Shown here: in pieces, positions 33,901 to 45,619 of the stretch
How positions within the stretch are numbered: the stretch's first letter is position 1
Layout: every line of letters starts with the position of its first letter
Assembly (NCBI GenBank): GCA_946406115.1
Contig: OX291543.1
Span: 622,501-686,500 of the forward strand
DNA: 64,000 nt
Reading direction: 5' to 3'
From: Apoda limacodes
Taxonomy: Eukaryota; Arthropoda; Insecta; Lepidoptera; Limacodidae
Translations under genes and position numbers: made by a program
The notes under the pieces: generated by a model
Database searches by the model: none
Told to the model about the DNA's origin: nothing
The model's input: the letters and a program-made list of their open reading frames with translations, nothing else

Positions 33901-34894
33901 AATATAAGCAAAACACTTAAACCATTCCTAAACGAAGTAATTTTAAACAGAAAACAGTTTTTTATCAATATTGTCAGTCCCACCAAAAATATCTGAAATA
34001 ATCAACAACTGCGCATCACCCCCATGGCGCAGGCCACTCCCGCGGCACTCCCGCGCCACTCCCGCGGCACGCTTGGCTCGACCTACGGGTATATGATCTG
34101 TGGCTCGACTCATGAGCTGCTTCTATACTTCCTAACCGCTTGTTTGTGCTCGAGCGTTAAAGAATAGGTAGCGACAACCGTAGCGACGTTCAGTTACGAT
34201 GTATAGAGACATTACTAACCACTTTATACATAATTATAGGCCTATATCAATACTAACCACTTAATACATAATTATAGGCTATCAATACAGTCTAATAAGC
34301 ACAAAACACAAAATCTAATACCTTTAAACGAGCAATTCTTGTATATATAATCTGAATCTCGGAAACGGCTCAAACGATTTTTCGGGGACGATAAATCGAT
34401 CTAGCTAAGTTTCATTTTTAAAAAACGTCGTTTTATCCGTGTTTTTAGGCAGTGATAGTAATAAGCAACATTAAAGCTATTTGACAATAGATGGCGTTAT
34501 TAAGCAACGCTTAAGCTACTTGACAATAAAAAAAAAAACGTTGTTTAAAAAAAAACGAGCAACGTCGGTCCTCCAGGTTCTATTCTTTTATAAAAATAAT
34601 TATCAATTTAAAAAATCAAATAAATAATGGTATATTCTAAACATAAGAAACAATAAAGTTATTATAAATATAAATTATAACAAACGAACAAGTTATTATT
34701 ATTTTTTATAACGCGTTCGTGTTAAGTAAATACCTATATAAGAAGAGCTTAAAGAAGCGAAACATTTTAAGACCTATTTTTTAAAAGTTATCTCGTTTTC
34801 AATGGGAGCCGAAGTTCGAAAAATAATAACTGATTAAAAATGCCTAACTTTTTATAAAATGAACTTAAAGGATTTTTGTAATCATTTTCTTGTG
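33901..34894. other. Intron sequence without a recognised gene
   Basis: It contains a GC-rich short tandem run at 34030-34075 (units of CACTCCCGCGGC type) and degraded repeat ends near 34340-34450. No coding signal. Confidence 0.4.
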
Positions 34895-35512
34895 AATTGT
34901 CTTGGAGAAGGTGAGGAGTGTGTTCAGGAACTGTAGGACCTCAGTGAATGGCGTTTTCTTAGCACTGAACGCGTGGACTTGTGTCTTCGTAGGGTTGAAT
35001 CGGACCCAGTTTTCCTGTCCCTAGTCAAAACCTTGGACAGCGTGGTCTCGATTTTGGACACAAGCTCTCCGCGCTTATGCTCCATAACGGAACGAGGGAT
35101 GTTCGCACAACCCGTGTAATAAGCGTCTCCAGTACTGTCATCTGCATAGCAATGTATATTGTTAATGGACAACTATCATTGATGTGCAGTAGAAACAGCG
35201 TAGGAGACAGCACAGAGCCTTGCGGGACACTAGCATTAATGTCCATGCTATCAGAGCAACTACCGTCAATTACGGCTCGTATGCCGGAAAAAAACTAGGC
35301 ACCCATTTGAGCAAACCTTCGGACAGTCTGTAAGATGACAACTTTGATAAAAGACCCAGGTCTAAATGCCAATGCCTCCCCCTGACTCTCAATAGTTAGT
35401 GCCCATATGTGTGTGAGATACAGTACAAGGTCACCAGTCGAGTGAACGTGGCAAAAGGCATATTAACGGTCGCGGACCAGGTCGTGTTTTCCTAGGTATC
35501 TTAGAAGCGTTC
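34895..35512 (-). mobile_element. Jockey-clade element, copy 3 (minus strand)
   Basis: Minus-strand frames show NNIHCYADDSTGDAYYTG (RT motif C), LVSKIETTLSKV and the preceding SVLSPTLFLLHIND (motif B). About 620 bases of RT survive, with stops and frameshifts. At the right side (35505-35545) a short piece of the same family's 3' region appears in plus orientation (CAGATTTTAGAGAAACTTCC), so copy 3 is inverted against a short 3' fragment. Confidence 0.8.
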
Positions 35513-35567
35513 AGATTTTAGAGAAACTTCCTTCCGCAAACAATCACTTTAAGTTTACATCGACCCA

Positions 35568-35607
35568 CCGTTTCAGTCGTTTCAGTCGTTTCAGTCGTTT
35601 CAGTCGC
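35568..35607. repeat. 9-bp short tandem repeat
   Basis: CGTTTCAGT repeats about four times in tandem. It directly follows the plus-oriented jockey fragment. Confidence 0.85.
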
Positions 35608-35807
35608 TCGCACGCTAATAAACTTAATACTCAGCACTTTTTCGTAAGATTATTTCTTAGTGGCTGTCTGTATCCCACAGAAAATAACGTGTCAAATAGT
35701 AAAGTAAGTTATTATTTAAAATATCATGAGTCTGTAACGACAATATTCGTTACCTTCTAACAGCAGGTTTGAAGGAAAATAATTATACTCAACTGACCAA
35801 AAACTAA

Positions 35808-36010
35808 TCTATACTAATATATAAAGCTGAAGAGTTTGTTTGTTTGAACGCGCTAATCTCAGGAAATACTGGTCGGATTTAAAAAATTCTTTCAGTGTTG
35901 GATAGCCCATTTAACGAGGAAGGCTTTAGGCTATATATCATCACGCTAACATAAATAGGAGCGGAGCACTAATGAAAAATGTTTCAAAATCGGGTTTTTT
36001 TCTATACTAG
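35808..36010 (+). mobile_element. Short Helitron-like element
   Basis: It begins A|TCTATACTAATATATAAAG and ends TCTATACTAG|T. Its first 190 bases match, in reverse complement, the right part of the element at 41299-41944. The 3' hairpin is missing, so it is either a deletion derivative or a related family. Confidence 0.6.
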
Positions 36011-36470
36011 TTAATTATATTTTGTAGTAAGTTACATCTAGAACTTAGCAGTAACTTATATAAATTACATAACCGTGTCTCTAGAATTTCAGGAGTATGT
36101 ATACTGAGTACTTGAGGATTAATGTATGACTAAATAATAAAAACATTATTGCTTAAATACATAGTTATTAATGCGTCATCTACGTGTACATAATTGTCTA
36201 TGTTGTAACTTACGAGGCTGCAGTTAAGCCTTGTAAATTTGCTTATTATTTTATTTCACGTGTCACGTGACAATTAACACTTACTTGTCAGTAATAGGTA
36301 TATATTTCGCTAAATACATACATTCAATCAAATTTATATTGGTATTAAAGAACATGTATGTAGGACGATTACAGCATAACATAAAAATCTGTCATGCAAA
36401 ATAAAAATTTACTCAGTATCGTTCTGTGTTCTCCAAAATTCAATTTGCGTATACATTATGATTATAAATA
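36011..36470. other. AT-rich intron sequence
   Basis: Nothing recognised between the short Helitron-like element and the mariner. Confidence 0.4.
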
Positions 36471-37456
36471 TTAGGTCCTTACATATGAAATTGATGTTTT
36501 ATATGAAAAAAGCAAAACTATTTATTTATTTTATTTAATCAATAAAAGTAGGTACCGTTGTGATCTATCCACTTTTGCCATTTTATAGGAAGTTCCTTAA
36601 TTCCTTAGCTGAAAAAATTGCGGGAGCGAGAATCAACAAAATCTTTGAAGGTGTTTTGGACTGCCTCATCTGAATTGATTTTTTTTTCCAATTGGTTGGA
36701 GCAAGTTCCGGGGAGTATGGTGGGTGACATTCCAATCCTAGCTCCTCGCAGTGTGTGGTCTAGCTTTGTCCTGAAGCAGCAGTGGGCTAGAGAGGTTGAT
36801 TAACGGCTAGCTTTTCCATCATGGTTTCCAATTGTCGGCAATCGAATAAAAAATACAGATCTGATGTAATCGTCTGACCAGATCTTAGGAAGCTGTAGTG
36901 GAGGACACCAATGCTGGTCCACCAGACACTAACGAGAACCTTTCTTTTAGCCGGTACTCCTGGATTTAGCCACTGTGATGAGCTTTTCAAATTATCGTAT
37001 AGGATCCATCTAATTTCATCACAATTAATGATACGATTCAAAATCCCCTCGTTATTGTGACGGTTGAGTAACGTGACGCAGCAGTCGACGCGTGTTTGTT
37101 GGCTTGCTTCACTTAGTTAATGCGGTACCCATTTTTTAAGTTTTTTTACTTTCCAATTTGTTTCAAATGATTCAGAATGGTTTTATCACTCACACCGAAG
37201 TCTGCAGCTAACTTTGACGTGGTTTGAGATGGATCCAATTCCACGATCACTTTCAATTCCTCATTGACAACTAGGGTCTCCGGCCGTCCACGAGGTTTAA
37301 ATTTCCAGAACGAAAACATTGGAAACAAAAACGTACTTAGTTTTCTTTTACAGTGACTTCTCCGTACACACAATTAATTCTTCGAGCTGTTTCTGCAGCG
37401 CTAGTACCACGATGGTATTCGCATTCGAAAATAATGCGATATTTTATGTTTTCCAT
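36471..37456 (-). pseudogene. Mariner transposase remnant with one terminal repeat
   Basis: From the ATG at 37456 the minus strand gives SVRFWFQRFRSGN (helix-turn-helix), RGRPETLVVNEEL, DFGVSDKTILNHLKQIGK, KKWVPH, a stop, LSEANKT, then NCDEIRWILYDN (first catalytic Asp region, usually TCDEKWILYDN), PAKRKVLVSVWW and HPPYSPELAPTN (third Asp region). The middle HDNARPH block is degraded. At 36471 TTAGGTCCTTACATATGAAA after TA is a mariner-type terminal repeat; the other end was not found. Stops and frameshifts mark it inactive. Confidence 0.85.
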
Positions 37457-38944
37457 ATTGAGCACAGAACGATGTCAAAGCAAAATTGAATGACGCGCAA
37501 ACAAATGAATTATTACATTCGAAACACAAATAGACAAGCTTAAAATTGAAATAAATTTGAATTTCTTGAATTCTTAACCAAGCGCCAGCTTTTTGAGATC
37601 AAAGTGACCAGTTCTATAAAACAATAATATTATATTTAAGGACAATATATTTATATATTATTTGACCAGCGACAGTTGCGGCAAGTGATTTGTTTAGAGA
37701 TGTATTTTTAATCTGTAAATACCTTTAGTTTTTGCGTTATTACTTCCAAATGTTTGTAATTCCTATATCCATATGAGAAATGCCAAACTAATTTACTTTG
37801 ACATACGGCGGCGGTTAACTCTTAAATTCTGGATTGACAAAAAGAAAAAGAAAAGATGTTAAGACAGTTTTTTTGGAGAGTAAGGATCACGAGAAAATGT
37901 TATAGACTAAGATTTTGAAAAAAATATAAAATGGTGTTAAATAATTGAATATTTAAATTGTACTGATATTTCACAAATAGTGAATTGGATTATAAAGAAA
38001 GAATTTTGATTATACACGAAGGCTCAATTTATAAAGGAATACATTATAATTTTTTATTTCATTGTTTTTAGGGTAACTCCACACTAGTCTCAAGGTAACA
38101 AAGCGCTATAACTTGGATTTCCAACTGGTTATATTTCTTGCCTACGACTGAATCGTCAATTTCGCCATATTAAGCCTTTTCTAAAAGCTGGCGATTACTT
38201 TGATATGCTGGACTTGATCGCGTTTTGAACAACTTGTTTAAAACATATTATATGTGAAAGAAATTAAACCCCATCACGGGTCGCCGTTTAATAGAATAAC
38301 TTTATAACGCTGCTGCAACCAAAACGTTGTTGTGTTATCATATTCACATTTTACGCACAGAATGCAATTCCTTATAAGTTTTATATAGTTATCATTAGAA
38401 AGCTATATTTAAAACTATTGCGGTACAGTCAACGAGAAAAATACACGAAACCGATGGACGGCAAAACAGTAATAAAATTTTGGTACCGACAACAGATTAT
38501 TTTCGGTAATTACCGAAAAAATAAGAATTTATTACGGAGATATAGAAAATATTAACATACAATTGTATAAAGTGGTAGCATAACAAAATTTACAATAAAT
38601 TTAAATTACGTTCTAACGAAAATCTTTTATTTGATTTTCCCCTGAGAAAAAGATCTTGACAGAGTATTGGCCTAAGATCGAAAACAACAATGGACGACAT
38701 TGTGAATTCAAATCGATTCTACTATTCGCCGACGTAATTGTATGGCGTGCGTAATCTATCTAGTTAGAAGGTCATCGGTTATAATATATAACCTATATCC
38801 ACTCTGAAAGTCCAGTCTAGATATCGGTCAAAGAAGTTTTGAAATCGGATGAGTAGTTTCGGAGATTACCTTCTACATCCAAACTTACTAACTCACGAAC
38901 GTTACCACTTTATAAGATTAGATTTGGTATTTACTAAAACGTAC
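37457..38944. other. Intron sequence
   Basis: No gene seen. Bases 38780-38930 resemble a non-LTR 3' end (CGGTCAAAG, GAGTAGTTTCGGAGATTAC, CCACTTTATAAGATTAGATT). Confidence 0.4.
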
Positions 38945-39043
38945 CTGATATGTGGGCGGGGGAGGCGGTAGAGAAAGCGGCGGCGCCACGTGAAGCTGTT
39001 GTACATGCGTCGGGAGCGCCGCGCCCAGCAGCCCACCGCCGCC
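38945..39043 (-). CDS. RNF38: E3 ligase exon: Gly/Pro-rich segment
   Basis: The acceptor TTTGCAG precedes GGCGGCGG at 39043, and the donor TATCAG|GTACGT is at 38944. The 33 codons encode GGGGLLGAALPTHVQQLHV followed by a proline run and TYQ. Phase 0 at both ends fits the exons on each side. Confidence 0.85.
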
Positions 39044-40031
39044 CTGCAAAGCGACAACCGTCAACCTTTACCGTCAATATAATATCGGATTACCATTCCA
39101 ACGCCTTTTCCAACTGAGGTAAGTAAGTGCCTAGGTTTTGATTAAAATTTCAACCACGATAAATAGCTGCAAACGTCACCGACACAATGTGTGGGAAGCT
39201 TCTATGAATGATTTATAAAGGTCTAGTTAAAAGAGGACATGCACCGTATATTGTATATTGTAACGAGCAAACAGGAATTATAACAGGAACAGTAGCAGGG
39301 AGGGGGCTGCAAACTAGTTGTAAGGTTACATTTACTGACTGGACTAACCAAAAATGTGAAAATACTGACTAAATACCTACTGGCATTACTATAATAATAA
39401 GACTAAATTAATTTGTAATTTTTACTTTTGACGCGCAGATGTTACTGCGCAGTCAAGTCTCGGCAAATTATATTGCGAAGCTAAGTGTGGCTAATAGTGC
39501 CCATCAAATGCGAGGGTAAGTCACAACACAACTGCTCAGGCCAATTCCCTGGCCTTCTTTTTAATATACTATGTAGAAAAAAACCAAGAATCACGTACAC
39601 AAATTTTGTACTGCACTGTTTGTGAAATAAAAACTGCCTATAGGTATTATCTTTTTCTACTAGCATCTTCTTTTGTAGCTCTTTTTCAGTCACTTGTTCT
39701 TTTTTCTTGTGTTGATTTTTGTTCTTTTTTTTTGTTCTTTCTCTTTGATATATATCCCATCCCAGACTTTATTGTCTATGGTGGATATATGCAGTGAGGG
39801 CAAGATCCAATAGCTCGTTAGTTATTTGGACCAGGTGCACTTTTCCATTATACTGCTGCTAAGGAGTGCCCCTTTCACATGCAAAAGGGAATCGAGGGTT
39901 CTCTCAGACATGCTGGCTCTGTCTGGAGACATGATGCGCAAAAAAATCTAAATGAAAAAATGTTTATTACGTTTCTGGCTACATTAAACTATAAGTTAAG
40001 GTTGGAACCATCCTAGAAGTATATAAAATAC
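39044..40031. other. Intron of the E3 gene
   Basis: No gene seen. CGCAGATGTTACTGCGCAGTC lies near 39434 as a small imperfect inverted repeat. Confidence 0.4.
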
Positions 40032-40061
40032 CTGTGGCAGGAGGAGGAGGTCCCGGTCCCG
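40032..40061 (-). CDS. RNF38: Candidate 30-bp microexon of the E3 ligase
   Basis: On the minus strand TATGTTTGAG|CGGGACCGGGACCTCCTCCT, CCTGCCACAG|GTATTTTAT encodes ten codons (RDRDLLLLPQ) in phase 0 at both ends, so it fits between the exons at 44259 and 39043 with or without changing the frame. It is a sharp GC spike in AT-rich intron. The acceptor tract is weak, so it may be an alternatively spliced exon or chance. Confidence 0.5.
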
Positions 40062-40319
40062 CTCAAACATATTTAAAATAGTGTACTATAAATATATAAA
40101 AATGAAATTGTGATAATAGTTTGGTAATCGCTAAAACAATAAAATTTTAAGTACGTGTAAAGTATTGTATTTATTATTTAAATATGTGTTCGGTGTATGT
40201 GTGTGTATATATGTGTAGGTTTGGGTAAATGTGTTTGTGTGTGCGCACGGGTGGGTGAGCATTAATATTCTAGTCTAATACATTTTAAATGTAAGTTTTT
40301 TCTTATTAATTTTTTCGTC

Positions 40320-41298
40320 TAAAATCAACTAATATATTGTTTGTATAAGGGCTTTCGTCTCGTTGTAGTCAATGGTCTTTAACCAATCATACAAAGTTTG
40401 TTTACAGTCACCAGATTTTAATTTGTAAAAATTTAGTTTTCTGTTTAGTTTATTGTAAAGACAAGCTGATTGTGCAGAGACTAGACGTTGAGCGAATTTA
40501 ATTTTAGTTCTCTGCGTAACGGTTATTACGTTTTTACGCGTTTTGTGTAATAAATTAGTGTTATACGTTACGAGTTTTATGTAATTTTGAAAATGCTGAC
40601 AAATTGAACAACTTTCTCACTGATAAAACTTCCCCTTTTTTATAAAGTTCTTCTGTTGGACATTTAAAAGGTTTAAAATACATTACTTTAAGCAAGCACC
40701 GTTGACCTCTTTCAACTTCGAGGAACTTTGTTTTTGCTGCTCCACCCCAAATAGTAATACAGTAGCCAATTTTCAATTTGAACTGTGATGTATCTTTGAT
40801 TTATTTGTTTTATAGTACTTATATATCTTAATTTCTTAAATAACCATATCAATGTCCTAATTCTATAATTAGTAAATTCAATTTGCATATGCCAAGATAG
40901 CCGCTGATCTAGAATAATACATAAGTATTTAGTGGAAGTACTACTACTTAGAGCAATACAGCTGCAGTTTTCTGTATCTTTGTTGTCACATTGATGTAAT
41001 TTAATTTTGTAATATTTTTTTATCTAGAAGCAAATATAGTTAGTTTTAATAGTATTTAGTTAGGTTTGTGTTAAGCCAGTTTGAAACTTTAGTAAGTCCA
41101 GTTTCAGCCGTTTTAGATATTTCATCCCAAGAAGTGCCTTTGAATATTATTGCGGTATCGTCTGCATACGAGAAGACAGAACCATTGTCTATATGCATAC
41201 TTGTTAAGACATTAATATATATGAGTAATAGAGTAGGGCCTAAAACGCTTCCTTGAGGAACACCGAATAATACTTTTGAGTTCTTACTTATATAATTA
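40320..41298 (-). mobile_element. LINE remnant, 3' part (split by a Helitron-like element)
   Basis: Minus-strand frames read MHIDNGSVFSYADDTAIIF (RT motif C), KVSNWLNTN, then YCITIWGGAAKTKFLEVE, RGQRCLLKVMYFKPFKCPTE and a Lys/Asn-rich C-terminus. The family's 5' portion continues at 41945. The copy contains several stops. Confidence 0.78.
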
Positions 41299-41944
41299 CT
41301 AGCTTTTGCCAGCGGCTTCGCCCGCCCTAAGTTTGGTTATCGGCATAGGATTCTTACAACTCCTCAATTATAAAAAAAACACAGAAGGTAAAATATTTTT
41401 AAATAATACGTACCTTCCTTCCCCCTCATGACTGCCCGCCGGCCTCACACACCATAAATGCGCGCGCAATACTTGATAATTATTTTGCTGCGACGTTATT
41501 TTAAAACTGCAATATCTATTAAGATATTCATTGAAATCGAATGATGTACAGGGCAATATTGTTTTAAATTAAATGCGATGAATAACGTATTTATTTGGAT
41601 AAAGATCATGTTTATAAAAACACCTAACCTGACCACCTGTCGCAGATTTCTTTTTAGAACTTTTAAAGGGGAACAATTCTGTCATACATGATTTTTGCGA
41701 AACATTAACCTTTTATGCAGCGCACGCAGCGGAAGCTCTCAAAAGGATAAAAAACCCGATTTTGAAACATTTTTCATTGGTGCTCCTATTTGTGTTAGCG
41801 TGATGATATATAGCCTATGGCCTTCCTCGATAAATGGGCTATCCAATACTGAAAGATTTTTTTTAAATCCGACCAGTAACTCCTGAGATTAGCGCGTTCA
41901 AACAAACAAACTATTCAGCTTTATATATTAGTATAGAGTATAGA
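41299..41944 (-). mobile_element. Helitron-like non-autonomous element inside the LINE
   Basis: Read on the minus strand it starts TCTATACTCTATACTAATA after an A (41945 is T on plus) and ends with GGGCGGGCGAAGCCGC, a TGGCAAAAG spacer and CTAG, before T. It is 646 bases long, has no Rep/helicase ORF, and splits the LINE reverse transcriptase between motifs A and C. Its right part matches 35808-36005 inverted, and its left end matches 33386-33460. Confidence 0.72.
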
Positions 41945-42298
41945 TTGATTTTAACCCTCTGGTTACGGTCATGTAAATAATCACGCACCAATTTTATAGG
42001 TGTGCCCCTAATACCGATACTTTCTAGTTTTTGTACAAGGATGCAAGGAGAAACTATCGAATGCTTTTTCAGGTCAAGAAATACTGTCAGGCACTTATTT
42101 CCATTATCTAACTGTTTTGTAATTAAAGATGTTGCTGCTAGTGCGGCGTCTTCCGTTGATTTTCCATGCCTTAAGCCAAATTGAGACTTAGAAAGAATAT
42201 TAAATTTGTCTATATAGCTTAGAAGTCTAGAGTTAATAAGTTTTTTCTAAAATTTTGTAAATGACTGGTAGTACAGATATTGGCCTATAGTTATTAAC
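41945..42298 (-). mobile_element. LINE remnant, 5' part of the split copy
   Basis: Minus-strand frames give NNYRPISVLPVIYKILEKL, LSKSQFGLRHGKSTEDAALA and VFLDLKKHSIVS (motif A region, degraded). It ends abruptly at 42298 against the transposase relic, consistent with a 5'-truncated LINE insertion. Confidence 0.76.
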
Positions 42299-42299
42299 A

Positions 42300-43960
42300 T
42301 TATCTTTATGCGCAAGGAACTGGAAAATCTCTCTCTACATCAACTACATTAACACCCATGTGAAAATAAGAGATCTGCTTTCACAATCTTTGAGACATTA
42401 GGATACTTCAACTCTCCAGAAAGATTTTTTTTTGAAAACACTGATTCCAGTAGATATCTACCCCCTTTTCAACACTATTGGGTTCTTCATCAGCCTTCAA
42501 AGCCAACAGACTCTATTCGTCTATGAGAGAGCTTCCTTCAATATCTCTAGGCAAAGCCTTAGCTACTTTTTCTATATTCTTCCAACTGTCCCTTTTCGTT
42601 CTTCCAGATAGATGAAGATATTTTAATTGTTTGAGTAAAGGTTTCGATGTCATAGAAGATTTTTCGAAAACGTGTTGACAGCAAGCAATTTAATGTTTTC
42701 TTACTGCGCTAAGAAATGCAATTTTTTTATGATCTTGCAGTTGTTTTAACTCTTCACCAACACCGTCGCCGCAATTTATATCATTCGAAGTAAAGAAATT
42801 TTTCTCTTCTTTGAAGATATTATTTGAAGAGTATGTTGATGGAACACAAAAACGCGTCATAAGAGTGCTTGTTACTGAGGTGAGCTGGCTGTACATGATG
42901 TAAATCTCTCTTCTTTTCTTCTTTCTAAAAGAAGCCAGTAAAGAGATGTGCACTTGAGCAGGCAAACATGACTTCCGCTTTCAATGTGTAATTTTTAACA
43001 CAGCAATGATGTTCTTATATTTCGTAGATTTCATTATGTTAGTTAATTTTCGGATAAATGTGCGGAAATATTAAACAACTGCTGGCCGTTGCTCTAAAAG
43101 TCGTTTCTAAGCTTGCTCTAGATTAACTACCTCGACCACACATGCTTAATTAATTTATGACTTGGCAAATTTAGTGCTTTTTGAACTTCGATGAAATCTT
43201 CCCACCTTGATGGCCAACCATGAAAAAATCGTGAATTTGGAAAATTAAATTTGAATAATCACCTCCAAGTAGTTCCATACCTCTAGCTCGTGGCAATGTA
43301 GCCTTATCTAATGCCTCACATAATTTGGTAAGTAAATTTTAGCTGCGGCTAAGCCGATATAAAATATTTGCAAATGTCGCGATATATTTTTTTCTGCTAA
43401 TGCTGACCAATACCTAACAGCTATATGTAACAAAGCGTATAACAATTATCTATTTCACTTAACATTTGACTCTTGAAATATGGGGCAAGAGCATCAGTTA
43501 TAAGATACTGTCATTTGGTTCTAGACAAAGAAATCTTTCGGAACATTGGCATTAAGCATTGCCTCAAATATTTCGTGAATATTTTGACGAGCTCCGAAAC
43601 AACTGCCTTCATTACCCAAAAAATTTCTGCCCTACAAGCATCGTCTTCCTTATTGTGCAACTGAACATTTTTAATTTGCGTAGAAGTGAACTCTTGATTC
43701 AGAGTCAGGTCGAGTAGAAGTCAGATGCAGCTGGAAGGAGAAAGTTTTCTTCTACATTCTTCTTTATGCGTATGCCCAGAACCATACTGTTTCACAGCTT
43801 TGAATCCCCATGAAATACAAAATGTTTTTACACAAACCGCAGAACATCTCAGTGTCAATCCATTTATATCAGTTTTATTTAACCACGAAGGTCGAAAAGT
43901 TGACTTTTCCCATATTTTAACATTAAACACTTCAGTAGCTGACTTTACAAAAACTTTACA
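42300..43960 (-). pseudogene. Transposase-derived remnant (hAT-like, tentative)
   Basis: Read on the minus strand from 43960, the order is a BED-like N-terminal zinc finger region (RPSWLNKTDINGLTLRCSAV, CVKTFCISWGFKAVKQYGSG, H.H), then KTKWQYLITDALAPYFKSQM, FFHGWPSRWEDFIEVQKALN, FFTSNDINCGDGVGEELKQL and finally SGELKYPNVSKIVKADLLFS with NVVDVERDF. The last block resembles the C-terminal dimerisation motif of hAT-type transposases (usually ...SHGNADVERGFS). Many stops and frameshifts. I recall similar uncharacterised proteins in insects but cannot place the family precisely. Confidence 0.55.
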
Positions 43961-44258
43961 CTTAGAATAGAATTTATTTCTTCAAAAATTTAATATTGAC
44001 GCCACCTGCAATAAAAACCAAATTAAAACAAACAAAATGATTGAATTAAAGAAGTGTGGTGCTGTAAAGTAGATATAGCTGCTTATGAAAGTGCAGAAAT
44101 CTGTACAAAAGCAATATTACGTAAAATACAGACTTTACTGACTAGTTTGCCGCCCTGTTCTAACCGGCAGACTGTGGACGAAGTCGCATATTCACTATTC
44201 GAATAATGGTGTGAGTGATGTGTGTGTGATGCGGACCACATCATCCACGTTGACTGAC

Positions 44259-44381
44259 CTGTGTGTGTATATGGTGCAGCGGGTGGTGGGGCCAGCGCGC
44301 CGCGTGACGCACGTAGGGCCGCGCGCGCGCCGCTGGGCCTACTACGCCCACGCCGCTCACCCCCACGCCGCCGCTCCGCCG
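44259..44381 (-). CDS. RNF38: E3 ligase exon: Arg/His/Gly-rich segment
   Basis: The acceptor GTTTCAG precedes CGGCGGAGC at 44381, and the donor ACACAG|GTCAGT is at 44258. The 41 codons include SGGVGVSGVGVVGPA and RWPHHPLHHIHTQ. Phase 0 at both ends. The plus-strand ORF at 44211-44474 over it is a shadow. Confidence 0.85.
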
Positions 44382-45370
44382 CTGAAACGAGCGGACCACG
44401 TCAACCGTGAACTAGCGGTTACATCCACACTGGGACTAAACATGTTCGAGAACGCTCTTACACATAGATCCTGAGGCGCTTAATACCCATTTAATTGTTA
44501 AGAGCTACGTTGGATGCTATGAAGTTATAAGCTTGATTAAAAATAATGTGAAATCCACTTAATATGTTGAGAAAAATTTGAGTTCATGACTAAAAGATAC
44601 ATGGCCTCTGATACTATTTTCATTTTTTGTGGCGCAAATTCAATGGAATCTGCTCACGATGCTGACAGTAACTTGAGACTCCTGAGCTACATTGCTCTAA
44701 ACAATCAATGGAGACAGAGATGGTGGCAAACTGTCCAGCTAGCAGCTAGCTTAGTTAAAATATTAAGTTTCAAGGAGGCACTGCTCTATTGGTCTTTGCG
44801 AAATCTTTAACTTTAAGGCGGATCACAGTATAATTGTGATTATTGTGGAAACAAAACAATCCCACGCGTATGCAGGTGATATTCAAGCGATAGGTGAATC
44901 AATCAAAAATGGCGCGGCCACTCTGTAATCAGTATGTTTTTCGAATGCAGGATGCAGGATGGGTGCACGCAGCACGCAGCACGCAGTAAGGGATGGATAA
45001 AGGAAAGGAAGGATATGATCGCAAGCTGATGACGAATCAGTAGCTAATGATCTACAAATTTCCTATAAGAATGACCAATCCTATACTGGGTTCAACAGAT
45101 GGCGTTACTAGTAAAATTGACCAAGTTTGTTGTTAACCTTATGCATCAAGGGGGCAGTTTATGGAAAATACTAATTAAGAGCCCATAAAATATACATTTA
45201 CTATTTAAGCGTTCTTGTCAACAAATTAGGAAATCAGTTAAAAAGCTGGGTACAAACAGCTTTTATTCTGATGTCGAAAATATAATTAAATAATAATTTT
45301 TCTGTTTCGTTATTCACAAAACAAACAGAACCGATATCACTTGCTACTCGTAGTTAGATCATCAACTTAC
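44382..45370. other. Intron of the E3 gene
   Basis: It contains short tandem motifs at 44947-44990 (GCAGGAT and CACGCAG repeats). No gene identified. Confidence 0.4.
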
Positions 45371-45436
45371 ATGATGGTGTGACAGGGCATGCCGCGCGTG
45401 GTGGGGAGCCATCAGCTCTATGGGCGCACCTCGCGG
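45371..45436 (-). CDS. RNF38: E3 ligase exon: His-rich segment
   Basis: The acceptor ATTGTAG precedes CCGCGAGG at 45436, and the donor CATCAT|GTAAGT is at 45370. It encodes 22 codons, PRGAPIELMAPHHARHALSH plus HH. Phase 0 on both sides. Confidence 0.85.
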
Positions 45437-45514
45437 CTACAATCATAAAAAAGGAATAATAAATAACATGTTTTAAAGCATTTTCAAAGCAGATATATAA
45501 TATTTTCTCTAAGG

Positions 45515-45610
45515 ACTAGAGTATGGGGTTCTTCAAGAAAGAAGTTATTAGATTTTAGAAGGGTCGGCAACACGCGTGTGATACCCCAGGTGTTGTAAGC
45601 GTCATATCAC
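45515..45610 (+). mobile_element. Jockey-clade 3'-end fragment, copy 4
   Basis: GGGTTCTTCAAGAAAGAAGT, then AAGGGTCGGCAACACGCGTG and GGTGTTGTAAGCGTC match the 3' region of copies 1 and 2. About 95 bases; the terminal part is lost. Confidence 0.8.
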
Positions 45611-45619
45611 TTCCATCGT

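Noticed and set aside
44211..44474. 87-codon plus-strand ORF
   Set aside because: It is the antisense shadow of the E3 exon at 44259-44381, which has proper splice sites and phase.
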